64,000 nucleotides of DNA. Origin: Gramella sp. AN32 (GTDB taxonomy: Bacteria; Bacteroidota; Bacteroidia; Flavobacteriales; Flavobacteriaceae). A program made the position numbers and the translations under genes. The stretch covers positions 186,001 to 250,000 of the forward strand of contig NZ_QEYO01000003.1 of the NCBI RefSeq assembly GCF_023718305.1, in the 5' to 3' direction. Shown in pieces: positions 9,881-19,191 of this stretch. The notes below the pieces were generated by a model. That model was not told the origin of the DNA, made no database searches, and saw only the letters and a list, made by a program, of their open reading frames with translations. The number at the start of each line of letters is the position of its first letter. Position 1 is the stretch's first letter.

Positions 9881-12277
9881 ATGCATAAGATTTTTAGCTT
9901 TGGATTTTGGAATTCCATCGCTCGCTTAATTTTAAGAAATCGCATAGTGATCATGGTAATAATTGCCATAATTACGATTCTGCTTAGTACTCAATGGAAA
10001 AACATGCGTTTCTCTTTTACGGAAGCTAACCTCATGCCAGATGAGCATCCGGTAAATGTGGTATATCAGGATTTTTTGAACAGGTTTGGCGAAGAGGGAA
10101 ACCTTATCCTTTTGGGGGTAAAAGATTCTGCACTTTTTAATACTGAGAAATTTAAAGCCTGGAATGCTTTAACCGATAGGCTTACCAAATATCCTGAAGT
10201 TGATTATATCATTTCGCCTGCAAGTTTAAAGGAGCTGAAAAAGCGTGAAAATCCCAAGCGGTTTGAAATGGTTCCGATTCTGAAAACCAACAGCCCGGAT
10301 AGTATTCAGCTGAAGGATTTTGAAAATAAACTTTTTACCGAACTTCCCTTTTACGAAAATCTGGTTTACAGTTCCCATTCCAATACGATACAATCTGCCC
10401 TTTATCTTAACCAGGAACTGGTAAATACAAAAGCCAGAAAGATTTTTGTGCTGGAAGAATTAAATCCGCTCATCGAGAAATTCGAAGCAGACTATGGTAT
10501 CGATGTGCGAATTTCAGGCATGCCCTATATACGTACGCTGAATTCTCAAAACATCATCGACGAAATTGGCCTTTTTATCCTGGCAGCCTTAGTGGTAACT
10601 TCTTTAATATTCTTTTTCTTCTTTAGGTCGATACGCGCCACGCTTATTTCCATGTTTACCGTTTGTATCGGGGTAATGTGGGCTTTTGGTTTTATTGGCC
10701 TGCTCAATTACGAGATCACCATTTTAACGGCGCTTATTCCTCCGCTTATTATTGTAATTGGAATTCCAAACTGTATTTTTCTAATTAATAAATATCAGCA
10801 GGAGATTCAAAATCACGGGAACCAGGCGAAATCCTTACAACGGGTAATTACCAAAATAGGGAATGCAACTTTGATGACCAACTTAACCACGGCTTCCGGT
10901 TTTGCTACTTTTATTTTGACAGATAGTAAATTGCTCAGGGAATTTGGAGTTGTCGCTTCCATCAATATCCTGGCGATCTTTGTTTTAAGCTTGCTGATCA
11001 TTCCAATTATTTACAGCTATCTACAAACTCCCAAAGACAGGCATTTAAGGCATTTGAACAAGCGATGGATTGGCGGGTTTGTACACTGGATGGAGAAAAT
11101 GGTAAGAAAAAAGAGGATCACTATTTATATTTCTTCAATAGCACTTCTGGTTTTAAGCATTATTGGAATTTATAATATTAAGATCTCCGGAAGTTTACTG
11201 GAAGACATGCCACATAATACCCAATTCTTTGAAGACGTAAAGTTCTTTGAACAAGAATTTGATGGGGTGATGCCATTGGAAATTTTTATCGATGCAAAAA
11301 AACCAAAAAGTGTCCTGAAACTTTCCACCCTTAAGCGAATGGATAAACTTGAAGATATCATTAAAGATATTCCTGAATTATCTAACCCACTTTCAGTCAC
11401 CAGGCTCGCGAAGTATTCTAAACAGGCTTATTATAATGGAAATCCAAAATATTATCAGTTACCAACTTCACAGGAGCAGAATTTTATTCTCCCCTATGCC
11501 AAAGGAATCGCTTCAGAAGAGAGTTTGTTGCAATCTTATGTAGATTCAACCGGACAGTACGCCCGCATCACCACTTTTATGAAAGATGTGGGAACTGAAA
11601 AAATGGAGGAAATTGAAGAAGATCTAATTCCGCAGATCGAGAAAATTTTTCCACCGGAAAGATATGACGTGAATTTAACCGGAAAAGCTTTATTATTTCA
11701 AAAAGGAACAACGTATTTGGTTAAGAACCTTATCATCTCACTTGGTTTGGCAATTTTTTTAATTGCAATCCTTATGGCCTGGATGTTTAGAAGTTTTAGA
11801 ATGATCTTGATTTCGCTTGTGCCCAACCTTTTACCTTTATTAATAACCGCAGGGATGATGGGCTTTTTGGGAGTACCCATTAAACCTTCTACAATTTTGG
11901 TTTTTAGTATTGCTTTTGGGATATCAGTAGATGACACGATTCACTTTCTGGCAAAATACAGGCAGGAACTTAAAGTTAATGACTGGAAAATTAAACGTTC
12001 GGTGTATGCGGCTTTACGTGAAACCGGCGTAAGCATGTTTTATACATCCATTGTTTTATTCTTTGGATTTTCCGTATTTATGATCAGTAGTTTTGGGGGA
12101 ACCGTTGCTTTGGGTGGCCTTGTATCGGCCACCCTGCTTTTTGCCATGCTTTCAAATCTTTTGTTACTACCAAGTATGCTGCTTTCGTTGGAACGCAGTA
12201 TCGCTAATAAAGAGGTCTTAAAAGAACCGGCCATGAAGATCATCGAAACCGAAGATGAGCCGGAAGAATTAATTTAA
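9881..12277 (+). CDS. MMPL/RND superfamily exporter
   Basis: A 798-residue inner membrane protein with two RND repeats. Each repeat has one helix, a large periplasmic loop and a block of five helices (first block about residues 230-395, second about 620-770). The second block contains SIAFGISVDDTIHFLAKYR, the charged helix-4 motif thought to serve proton relay. It belongs to the HpnN/MMPL-like class that moves lipids, hopanoids or other hydrophobic molecules; the cargo here is not known. The C-terminus is a short acidic tail (EDEPEELI). No periplasmic adaptor or TolC gene is adjacent, which fits MMPL rather than tripartite RND pumps. Confidence 0.88.
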   Translation: MHKIFSFGFWNSIARLILRNRIVIMVIIAIITILLSTQWKNMRFSFTEANLMPDEHPVNVVYQDFLNRFGEEGNLILLGVKDSALFNTEKFKAWNALTDRLTKYPEVDYIISPASLKELKKRENPKRFEMVPILKTNSPDSIQLKDFENKLFTELPFYENLVYSSHSNTIQSALYLNQELVNTKARKIFVLEELNPLIEKFEADYGIDVRISGMPYIRTLNSQNIIDEIGLFILAALVVTSLIFFFFFRSIRATLISMFTVCIGVMWAFGFIGLLNYEITILTALIPPLIIVIGIPNCIFLINKYQQEIQNHGNQAKSLQRVITKIGNATLMTNLTTASGFATFILTDSKLLREFGVVASINILAIFVLSLLIIPIIYSYLQTPKDRHLRHLNKRWIGGFVHWMEKMVRKKRITIYISSIALLVLSIIGIYNIKISGSLLEDMPHNTQFFEDVKFFEQEFDGVMPLEIFIDAKKPKSVLKLSTLKRMDKLEDIIKDIPELSNPLSVTRLAKYSKQAYYNGNPKYYQLPTSQEQNFILPYAKGIASEESLLQSYVDSTGQYARITTFMKDVGTEKMEEIEEDLIPQIEKIFPPERYDVNLTGKALLFQKGTTYLVKNLIISLGLAIFLIAILMAWMFRSFRMILISLVPNLLPLLITAGMMGFLGVPIKPSTILVFSIAFGISVDDTIHFLAKYRQELKVNDWKIKRSVYAALRETGVSMFYTSIVLFFGFSVFMISSFGGTVALGGLVSATLLFAMLSNLLLLPSMLLSLERSIANKEVLKEPAMKIIETEDEPEELI

Positions 12278-12305
12278 ATATCCCGGACTTTAGGAAGCCG
12301 CATAC

Positions 12306-12336
12306 TTGTTAAGCTTCATGCGAAAAACTATCTTTG
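12306..12336 (+). promoter_or_regulatory. Promoter of asnS (TTG - 20 bp - TATCTTTG)
   Basis: TTG (12306-12308) and TATCTTTG (12329-12336) are separated by 20 bases, within the 19-21 expected for the Bacteroidota sigma-A promoter. The TTG start of the longer asnS frame (12334) lies inside the -7 element, so it cannot be transcribed from this promoter. Confidence 0.65.
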
Positions 12337-12357
12337 TCCCTTAAAATTTTTGAAGAA

Positions 12358-13800
12358 ATGATTCAAGCCAAAATCGCTGAAATATTAGAAAGCGATCAGT
12401 TTTTACAGGAATTTCATATTAGGGGTTGGGTGCGTTCTTTTCGCAGCAACCGGTTCATTGCTTTAAATGATGGATCTACCATAAATAACCTTCAGTGTGT
12501 CATAGATTTTGAAAACACTTCCGAAGAAACGCTGAAAAGGATTAATGTGGGAGCAGCAATTTCAGTAAAAGGAACGTTACAGGAGAGTCAGGGAAGTCAG
12601 CAACGGGTTGAAGTTGAAGTGCAGGAATTAAAAATTCTGGGCGATGCCAATCCCGACGAGGTGAAATTAACCATCTTATCCCCAAAAAAGCATAGTCTTG
12701 AAAAACTTCGGGAACAGGCTCATTTACGCGTAAGAACAAATACTTTCGGAGCAGTGATGAGGCTACGGAGCAAACTTTCTTTTGCCGTGCATAAATATTT
12801 TCAGGAAAAGAATTTTTATTATGTAAATACTCCAATTATCACGGGTAGTGATGCTGAAGGTGCCGGGGAAATGTTTAAAGTGACTGCGATGGATTTAAAA
12901 AATCCTTCAAAAAATGAAGATGGCTCTATCAATTATAAAGATGATTTCTTCGGAAAGGAAACCAATCTTACAGTTTCCGGACAGTTAGAAGCAGAAACTT
13001 TTGCTTTGGCCTTAGGGCAGGTTTATACGTTTGGCCCAACGTTTAGGGCAGAGAATTCAAATACTTCCCGGCATTTAGCTGAATTTTGGATGATTGAACC
13101 CGAAGTTGCCTTTTGTGACCTGGACGGAAATATGGACCTTGCGGAAGATTTCATTAAATATGTGATTAAATATGTACTTGAAAATTGCCAGGAAGACCTG
13201 GAATTTTTAAATAAGCGTTTTGTCACTGAAAATAATGCCAAGCCTAAACTGGAACGCAGTGAAATGGACCTTCTGGAGAAATTGAATTTCGTTCTGGATA
13301 ATAACTTTAAAAGAGTTAGTTATACGGAGGCGATCGAAATACTGAAGAATTCCAAGCCAAATAAAAAGAAGAAATTCAACTATATTATTGAAGAATGGGG
13401 CGCCGATCTTCAAAGTGAACATGAGCGCTTTCTGGTAGAAAAGCATTTTAAATCTCCGGTCATACTTTTTGATTATCCTGCGAAGATCAAGGCTTTCTAT
13501 ATGAGATTAAATGAAGATGGAAAAACCGTACGGGCGATGGATATTCTTTTCCCCGGGATTGGTGAGATCGTTGGTGGAAGCCAGCGGGAAGAAAGACTGG
13601 ATGTTTTGAAAGAAAAAATGCAGGAATTAAATATTCCTGAGGAAGAACTTTGGTGGTACCTAGATACGCGAAAATTTGGTACCTGTGTGCATAGTGGATT
13701 TGGCCTCGGTTTTGAAAGACTGGTACAATTTGCCACCGGAATGTCTAATATCAGGGACGTAATTCCTTTCCCCAGAACTCCACAGAACGCAGAATTCTAA
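12358..13800 (+). CDS. asnS: Asparaginyl-tRNA synthetase
   Basis: Charges tRNA-Asn with asparagine; class IIb, 480 residues. The N-terminal OB-fold anticodon-binding domain spans about residues 15-100 ([19 protein letters not shown]). The catalytic domain carries motif 2 around [20 protein letters not shown] and the motif-3 region [16 protein letters not shown] near the C-terminus. The ATG at 12358 is chosen because the upstream in-frame TTG overlaps the promoter. The rluA-type gene begins three bases after its stop codon, so the two are co-transcribed. Confidence 0.97.
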   Translation: MIQAKIAEILESDQFLQEFHIRGWVRSFRSNRFIALNDGSTINNLQCVIDFENTSEETLKRINVGAAISVKGTLQESQGSQQRVEVEVQELKILGDANPDEVKLTILSPKKHSLEKLREQAHLRVRTNTFGAVMRLRSKLSFAVHKYFQEKNFYYVNTPIITGSDAEGAGEMFKVTAMDLKNPSKNEDGSINYKDDFFGKETNLTVSGQLEAETFALALGQVYTFGPTFRAENSNTSRHLAEFWMIEPEVAFCDLDGNMDLAEDFIKYVIKYVLENCQEDLEFLNKRFVTENNAKPKLERSEMDLLEKLNFVLDNNFKRVSYTEAIEILKNSKPNKKKKFNYIIEEWGADLQSEHERFLVEKHFKSPVILFDYPAKIKAFYMRLNEDGKTVRAMDILFPGIGEIVGGSQREERLDVLKEKMQELNIPEEELWWYLDTRKFGTCVHSGFGLGFERLVQFATGMSNIRDVIPFPRTPQNAEF

Positions 13801-13803
13801 ATT

Positions 13804-14673
13804 TTGAAAATACTCGAAACGCATATTGTTCCTGCAGTCTCCCAAAAAATTAGATTGCAGGAATATGCGGTTTCCATTTTTATAAACTGCCCTACAAAAA
13901 GTTCCCTCAAAAAAGCAATAAAGAAAAAACAAATCTTAGTTGATGGGATTCCTGCCACAACTTCTTTGTGGGTTGAAAAAGGAATGCAAATAGATTTATT
14001 ACAAGACAACCAAGTAAACAAGATTTTTGAACTTCAAATTCCAGTGCTTTTCGAAGATGAATTTGTGGCTGTTGTAAATAAACCTCCTGGTTTGCCCACA
14101 AGCGGTAATTTCTTTAAAACACTGGAAAATTGTTTGCCTTATAATCTTAAATTCTCGGGAGAAACTGATGCATTAAATAATCCACTTCCTGCGCACCGTT
14201 TAGATAGTTCCACCTCCGGTTTAGTTGTATGTGCTAAAACCCAAACCTCTTTACGTAAACTCCAGCAGGACTTTCAGAATAAATGTATCGAAAAAGAATA
14301 TGTGGCGCTCGTCTATGGAAAACTGGATGGAACTAAAAATATTGAAATTCCAATTCAGGGGAAAAAATCCAAAACCATAGTAACAGTTTTAGCATCCTAT
14401 AAAATTGACGGTATGAATTATACCTTAATAAGAGCTAAACCGGAAACTGGCAGAACCCATCAAATAAGAATTCATTTATCAGACTCTGGTTATCCACTTG
14501 TGGGGGACAAGATTTATTCGAATATACATTCTGAATTTTTTAAAGGGAAAAGTCTTTTTCTTTTTGCCCGGAAATTAAAATTTCAACACCCCCTTACATC
14601 AGAACAACTTCAATTTTCCCTACCCCTACCCAAAAAATTCAGAAATCTTAAGAATCTCAAAGGTTCACATTAA
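13804..14673 (+). CDS. RluA-family RNA pseudouridine synthase
   Basis: Isomerises uridine to pseudouridine in rRNA or tRNA. The 289-residue protein has an N-terminal S4-like segment (about residues 25-65, SSLKKAIKKKQILVDG) and the RluA catalytic domain with AHRLDSSTSGL, where Asp134 is the expected catalytic residue. The later GRTHQIRIHL motif is also present. It uses a TTG start three bases after the asnS stop; no in-frame ATG occurs before the S4 segment, so TTG with translational coupling is the best reading. The exact target site (RluD, RluC or TruC type) cannot be told. Confidence 0.88.
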   Translation: MKILETHIVPAVSQKIRLQEYAVSIFINCPTKSSLKKAIKKKQILVDGIPATTSLWVEKGMQIDLLQDNQVNKIFELQIPVLFEDEFVAVVNKPPGLPTSGNFFKTLENCLPYNLKFSGETDALNNPLPAHRLDSSTSGLVVCAKTQTSLRKLQQDFQNKCIEKEYVALVYGKLDGTKNIEIPIQGKKSKTIVTVLASYKIDGMNYTLIRAKPETGRTHQIRIHLSDSGYPLVGDKIYSNIHSEFFKGKSLFLFARKLKFQHPLTSEQLQFSLPLPKKFRNLKNLKGSH

Positions 14674-14728
14674 CAAAAGTTTACCACCACAGTTGTCGTG
14701 CCAAACACATTTTGGCTTGTATTTTCCT

Positions 14729-14736
14729 TATTTTTG
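14729..14736 (+). promoter_or_regulatory. Putative -7 promoter element (TATTTTTG) for rpoN
   Basis: An exact TANNTTTG match 24 bases before the ATG at 14760. A TTTG at 14711-14714 is only 14 bases upstream, short for a -33 element. The position argues against the upstream in-frame starts at 14712 and 14739. Confidence 0.5.
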
Positions 14737-14759
14737 TTATGAAGGACATAGTTTTTATT

Positions 14760-16214
14760 ATGCTTAAACAACAATTAAATTTTAAATTATCCCAGAAATT
14801 ATCTCCACAACAAATCCAGTTGATGAAGTTAATTCAATTGCCCACGATGGCTTTTGAACAACGAATTAAACAGGAAATGGAAGAGAATCCGGCATTGGAA
14901 GACGGGAAAGAAGAAAGGGTTGATGAGTATGATGAAATGAGCAATGAAAACTCTGATGAAGAAGATTATGAATCTATTGAAACTGAAATTGATATAGATG
15001 AATATTTAAGTGATGATGAAATTCCAAGTTATCGCCTTCAGTCCAATAATTACAGTGCAGATGATGAGGACAAACACGTTCCGTATGCTGCAGGGACTTC
15101 TTTTACCCAACACTTAATAACTCAGCTCAATACCTTCCGTTTTAGTGAAATTGAGAAGGAAATCGCTGAATTTCTTGTAGGAAGTGTTGATGAAAGCGGA
15201 TACATTCGCCGTGATATCATGGATATTGTGGATGATTTGGCCTTTACCATGAATATTTATACCGATGAAGAAACTGTTGAGAATGTGCTCAATAAAGTAC
15301 AAAAACTGGATCCTGCTGGCGTAGGAGCCAGAAGTCTTCAAGAATGCTTACTAATTCAATTGCGAAGAAAGGAATCTACTAAATCTGTCGCTCTTGCCTT
15401 GGATATTATGGAACGCTCTTTTGACCAGTTCAGTAAAAAGCATTATAAAAAATTACTTTCCCGTCATGATATAACGGAGGATGAATTGCGTGACGCCATT
15501 GAAGTGATTGAACACTTAAATCCTAAACCGGGTGGTTCTTTCGCCGGAAATTTGCGCATGGTCGAGCATGTAATCCCAGATTTTGCCATTAAAATTGAAG
15601 ATGGTGAACTGCAGTTGACCTTAAATGGGCGAAATGCTCCGGAAATGCATATTTCCAGGGATTACAGCAACATGATGAAAGGATACAAGGAAGCCAAAGA
15701 AAAAACCAAGGCACAGAAGGATGCGGTAATGTTCATAAAGCAGAAACTGGATGCTGCCAAGTGGTTTATAGAAGCGATCAAGCAAAGGCAGCAAACATTG
15801 ATGGTGACTATGAGTTCTATTATGAACTATCAAAAAGAATATTTCTTAACCGGAGACGAGCGAAATTTGCGCCCTATGATCCTTAAAGATATCGCTGATG
15901 AAATTGAAATGGATGTTTCCACAGTTTCCAGGGTGGCCAATTCAAAATATGTGGATACGCCGTATGGCACAAAACTGATCAAGGAATTCTTTTCTGAATC
16001 GATGACCAATGACCAGGGAGAAGAAGTTTCAACCAGAGAGATTAAAAAGATCCTTGAAATGTCTATAGAAGAGGAAAATAAAAGAAAACCTTTAACCGAT
16101 GAAAAACTGGCGAAGGTTTTATTAGAAAAAGGTTATCCCATTGCCAGAAGAACGGTTGCAAAGTATCGCGAACAACTGGATATTCCTGTGGCAAGACTTC
16201 GTAAAGAGATTTAA
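14760..16214 (+). CDS. rpoN: RNA polymerase sigma-54 factor
   Basis: The alternative sigma factor that needs AAA+ enhancer-binding proteins. The 484 residues from the chosen ATG start with the family N-terminus MLKQQLNFKLSQKLSPQQIQ. Region I is glutamine-rich (LMKLIQLPTMAFEQRIKQEM), an acidic region II follows (about 45-110), then core-binding and DNA-binding domains. The RpoN box ARRTVAKYRE is at residues 462-471. The longer frame adds 16 hydrophobic residues (MACIFLIFVMKDIVFI) that overlap the promoter and are not part of the family. The next gene overlaps its stop by one base. Confidence 0.96.
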   Translation: MLKQQLNFKLSQKLSPQQIQLMKLIQLPTMAFEQRIKQEMEENPALEDGKEERVDEYDEMSNENSDEEDYESIETEIDIDEYLSDDEIPSYRLQSNNYSADDEDKHVPYAAGTSFTQHLITQLNTFRFSEIEKEIAEFLVGSVDESGYIRRDIMDIVDDLAFTMNIYTDEETVENVLNKVQKLDPAGVGARSLQECLLIQLRRKESTKSVALALDIMERSFDQFSKKHYKKLLSRHDITEDELRDAIEVIEHLNPKPGGSFAGNLRMVEHVIPDFAIKIEDGELQLTLNGRNAPEMHISRDYSNMMKGYKEAKEKTKAQKDAVMFIKQKLDAAKWFIEAIKQRQQTLMVTMSSIMNYQKEYFLTGDERNLRPMILKDIADEIEMDVSTVSRVANSKYVDTPYGTKLIKEFFSESMTNDQGEEVSTREIKKILEMSIEEENKRKPLTDEKLAKVLLEKGYPIARRTVAKYREQLDIPVARLRKEI

Positions 16215-16819
16215 TGAAACAGGTTTTAAAACTCGCTTCTTATCTATTTCACCCGGTTTGGATGCCATTTTTGGGGAGTTTGCTCTATTTCTTATTAATT
16301 CCCCGGTACTTTCCAGAAGATATTGTTAAAGCCAAGCTTTTAGCAATTGCAATTATCACCATTTTCATCCCTATTGTTTTTTATTTCCTACTAAAAAATT
16401 TAGGAAAAGCAAGCAATGTTTTTTTAAGGAACGTTGCGGAGAGGAGATGGCCACTGTTCTTTTTTAGCCTGCTATGCTTTATGGTGCTTTACCAGATACT
16501 AAACGTTTATAATTATCCAGCACTCTATTTTTACTTCGTTGGAATATTAGCTTCTACCCTTATCGCTTATATTCTTACCTTTTTAAAACTGAAAATAAGT
16601 TTACATATGATGGGAATCGGCGGACTACTAATGTTCTTCGTTGCCTTTTGTATTTATTTCCACCTTTATTTTATTTACACCATCTGCTTTTTAATAATCG
16701 CTACCGGACTTACTGCTTCCTCACGACTTTATTATAAAGCCCATACGCCATGGGAATTATTTCTGGGATTAGTTATTGGAATAGCTCCTCAAATCATCGT
16801 ACTCAAATTCTGGCTATAG
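16214..16819 (+). CDS. Conserved membrane protein, PAP2-like
   Basis: A 201-residue inner membrane protein with about six helices, translationally coupled to rpoN (ATG overlaps TAA by one base). The C-terminal part has SSRLYYKAHTPWELFLGLVIG, which resembles the SR....H...ELxxG end of PAP2 phosphatases. The first PAP2 motif (KxxxxxxRP) is at best partial (RNVAERRWP). It may be a PAP2-related phosphatase or a degenerate relative; the function is unknown. Its last six bases overlap the convergent PorT-like gene. Confidence 0.7.
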   Translation: MKQVLKLASYLFHPVWMPFLGSLLYFLLIPRYFPEDIVKAKLLAIAIITIFIPIVFYFLLKNLGKASNVFLRNVAERRWPLFFFSLLCFMVLYQILNVYNYPALYFYFVGILASTLIAYILTFLKLKISLHMMGIGGLLMFFVAFCIYFHLYFIYTICFLIIATGLTASSRLYYKAHTPWELFLGLVIGIAPQIIVLKFWL

Positions 16820-17527
16820 TATATAAAAGTTTAACCCTATTTGAAGCGTAGTCATATCAATAGGTTTCTCATTTAAGAATGCATCCTTAAAGAACGGATT
16901 TAATGCATAATAGAACTGGAAATTAAAGGTGTTATAACCAAAGGTGAACGTTGTACCCAATCTAAATCTATTCAGTTCGGGAATATCATTTAAAATTATC
17001 TGAGTTGAGCCATTCTTATAATTACTGCGGAAGTTATACATGTATCCCAATCGAAACCCAGTGTAAATCCTCCAAAACTTATAAGTTTCGGGGGTAGAGG
17101 TTCTCCATCTAAATTCAATGGGCATTTCTAACAGTTGAGTAGTAAATCTATTCGTGGTATAATTTAAGTTTTCCAGACTTGAAAAGCTTGTTTCCCCATT
17201 TTCGCCTTTCTGGATCGCCAGGTTCTGACCATAGCTGTTTATAGACCAGCCGGCCCCTATTCCCAGAGCAATATTTCTTCTCTCATTGAGTGGAAAATCC
17301 CTAATAAATCCAACATGAATCCCTCCAGAGAAACTTTCCTGGGAAACCTCTTTAGGTAAATTAGTGACCAGATTAAAACTAAAGCCTATGTAGAATTGAT
17401 CTTCCCTGTATAAACTGTCAATTGTAAAAGGAATAGAATCTGATATTTCATAATGCCGTTCCTCATCCTGAGAAAAGGATAAAATGGGCATTAACATAAA
17501 AATCAGCGCAATTAGGTTCCTGGTCAT
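16814..17527 (-). CDS. PorT-like outer membrane beta-barrel protein
   Basis: A 237-residue protein with a signal peptide (residues 1-19, LSFSQ) followed by alternating beta-strands ending in an aromatic strand (TLQIGLNFYIL). The layout, FYIGFSFNLVTN...GGIHVGFIRDFPLNERRNIALG, matches the PorT/outer-membrane beta-barrel family (OMP_b-brl_2). PorT itself is needed for type IX secretion in Porphyromonas, but many flavobacterial paralogues exist and this copy need not be the T9SS component. It lies downstream of the exbB-exbD cluster on the same strand, but a terminator separates them. Confidence 0.7.
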   Translation of the reverse strand: MTRNLIALIFMLMPILSFSQDEERHYEISDSIPFTIDSLYREDQFYIGFSFNLVTNLPKEVSQESFSGGIHVGFIRDFPLNERRNIALGIGAGWSINSYGQNLAIQKGENGETSFSSLENLNYTTNRFTTQLLEMPIEFRWRTSTPETYKFWRIYTGFRLGYMYNFRSNYKNGSTQIILNDIPELNRFRLGTTFTFGYNTFNFQFYYALNPFFKDAFLNEKPIDMTTLQIGLNFYIL

Positions 17528-17550
17528 AAAGGATAGTAAAGTTTAAATAT

Positions 17551-17595
17551 AAAAAAACATCCTGTCTGGTGTAACCCAGAGCAGGATGTTTTTTT
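17551..17595 (-). terminator. Intrinsic terminator of the exbB-exbD cluster
   Basis: The arms CATCCTG (17558-17564) and CAGGATG (17582-17588) have an inner CTGG/CCAG pairing and are flanked by A7 and T7 runs. It lies just after the second exbD on the minus strand and would isolate the PorT-like gene, although the A/T flanks allow it to act on either strand. Confidence 0.85.
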
Positions 17596-17613
17596 ATAAG
17601 ATCAAAAATATTT

Positions 17614-18096
17614 CTATTTTATATTCTGATTTGCAGCTCCCTTAACAGTTGTATAGTTAATTTTTAGAGCTTCAGCTTTTCTCAATTCCTGTTTAATATC
17701 TGATACAAGACCCATATTGGTTTCTCTATCCACTTTTAACGCGGTGGTTAAATAAGGAATAAGTTCTTCCCTTTTAGATTCCCTTTCAGAATATATGAAT
17801 TGCTGTATTTCAGAAACACTGGCAAATTTATCATTCAACTGGATACGGGCTTCTGAGCCATATGTTTTTTGATATCTTTTACTTGGTTTCCCTGCGTAGA
17901 TATACATGATCAAATCCTTTTTATCAAGTTTTTCAACCTGATCTGCAAAAGGAAGTCTATTTTCGATCATCAACGTATTTTCACGCATTACCGTAGCAAC
18001 CATAAAGAAAAACAGGAGCATGAAAACAATATCAGGTAAAGATGCCGTGTTGATCGCAGGCAAATCTCCAGATTTTTTCTTTTTAAATTTAGACAT
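17614..18096 (-). CDS. ExbD/TolR family biopolymer transport protein (second copy)
   Basis: A 160-residue inner membrane subunit with an N-terminal basic tail (MSKFKKKKSGD), one transmembrane helix (about residues 22-40, SLPDIVFMLLFFFMVATV) that holds the essential aspartate (Asp22), and a periplasmic domain. With ExbB it forms the proton-driven motor that energises TonB or Tol. It is the last gene of a four-gene minus-strand operon (exbB, small membrane protein, exbD, exbD). Confidence 0.88.
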   Translation of the reverse strand: MSKFKKKKSGDLPAINTASLPDIVFMLLFFFMVATVMRENTLMIENRLPFADQVEKLDKKDLIMYIYAGKPSKRYQKTYGSEARIQLNDKFASVSEIQQFIYSERESKREELIPYLTTALKVDRETNMGLVSDIKQELRKAEALKINYTTVKGAANQNIK

Positions 18097-18123
18097 AATT
18101 AAATTGTTTTCTTGTTAGCATTC

Positions 18124-18738
18124 CTAGCTTGAAGTCATAGGTTCAGCTTCAGAAAGAATTTGGGGGATCATATTTTTGATCACTGAAATTTTTTCTTCTA
18201 AAGCGTCTTTGTCCCCATTGTATTTAGGATCATTATAATTAGCTTCCATTTGAGTAAATGTAGTTCCAAACATTCTTAGAGCCTCGCGGTCCCTAAGTTC
18301 ATTATATGCCGCAACCAGTTCATTTTGAACAGCAATATAAGTCCCATATTCAGTTCCACGGTTATTCACCAGGGAAATAACTGCCTTTTTAGGATTTACT
18401 GAAGAGTTATCAGCTCCTGCACCCTGACAAAAATCACAGGCTTCATCACCTGTTCCTCCTCCATTGTCCAGAAATTCAACTGCTGCCTTGCGCAAATCTT
18501 TCAAAGCCATTTCCTCATCTTCAACCAGTAATTGATTATTACTGTTAACAAGGACTTCAAAGATATTTCTTTGCTTGATATCCGGTGGGTCCTGTTTCTC
18601 ATCCTGCCATTCAGGTAATCTCCTACTAATACCACTATCAGTTTCGATGGTAGTTGTTACCAGGAAAAAGATAAGTAGCAAGAAGGCGATATCTGCCATG
18701 GAACCTGCATTAACTTCCGGTGCTGATCTCCTTGCCAT
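18124..18738 (-). CDS. ExbD/TolR family biopolymer transport protein (first copy, with Cys insert)
   Basis: A 204-residue ExbD-type subunit. The N-terminal MARRSAPEVNAGSMADIAFL carries the conserved membrane aspartate (Asp16), and the helix runs to about residue 31. The periplasmic domain is longer than usual and includes an insert with a CxxC pair (Cys101 and Cys104, in GDEACDFCQGAGAD). The pair could form a disulfide or bind a metal; nothing further is shown by the sequence. It follows the small membrane gene by two bases and precedes the other exbD by 27. Confidence 0.85.
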   Translation of the reverse strand: MARRSAPEVNAGSMADIAFLLLIFFLVTTTIETDSGISRRLPEWQDEKQDPPDIKQRNIFEVLVNSNNQLLVEDEEMALKDLRKAAVEFLDNGGGTGDEACDFCQGAGADNSSVNPKKAVISLVNNRGTEYGTYIAVQNELVAAYNELRDREALRMFGTTFTQMEANYNDPKYNGDKDALEEKISVIKNMIPQILSEAEPMTSS

Positions 18739-18740
18739 AA

Positions 18741-19178
18741 TTATTTAGCTAATTTTTTCACTCCTGAGAGTACCATTGCTAGGATAGCAATACCACCCAG
18801 GATGTAAAAGGTTATTAATCCTGCGCCAACCCAATGATCTCCCGACGCTGAAAGCGTAGTACCATCTTTAAGGATTTGCTGCGTCCCGTCACTAAGAACA
18901 TACGCTATGCCAATAACCGCAAGAAATGAGCCAATAGCAATCAAAGTGTTCTTAATATTTCCTCTAAACAAGCCAATTATCACATAAATAGCTACCAATA
19001 CAATGACGATTAGTAAAACTATATAAGCAACCCACATGTAAGGATCAAGATGGCTACCCTGCAAATCTGCGGAGGCTTTGATGGCGGTGTCACCGGTAGC
19101 AATAATCCTTCCCAGAAAGATCATTCCTATCACTCCAATAACAAGTGCCAGATATTTTAATACTTTATGTAAAGTCAT
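18741..19178 (-). CDS. Small four-helix membrane protein between exbB and exbD
   Basis: A 145-residue protein with four hydrophobic helices (about residues 8-25, 48-68, 75-95 and 118-142), the last two separated by a polar loop. No catalytic motif is seen. It is embedded in the exbB-exbD-exbD operon, 13 bases after exbB and 2 before exbD, so it is probably made with the motor. I do not recognise a named family; it may be an accessory subunit. Confidence 0.75.
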   Translation of the reverse strand: MTLHKVLKYLALVIGVIGMIFLGRIIATGDTAIKASADLQGSHLDPYMWVAYIVLLIVIVLVAIYVIIGLFRGNIKNTLIAIGSFLAVIGIAYVLSDGTQQILKDGTTLSASGDHWVGAGLITFYILGGIAILAMVLSGVKKLAK

Positions 19179-19191
19179 AATTTATTTAGTC

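Noticed and set aside
16814..17527. PorT as a core type IX secretion gene
   Set aside because: Family resemblance only; many paralogues exist and no other T9SS genes are nearby.
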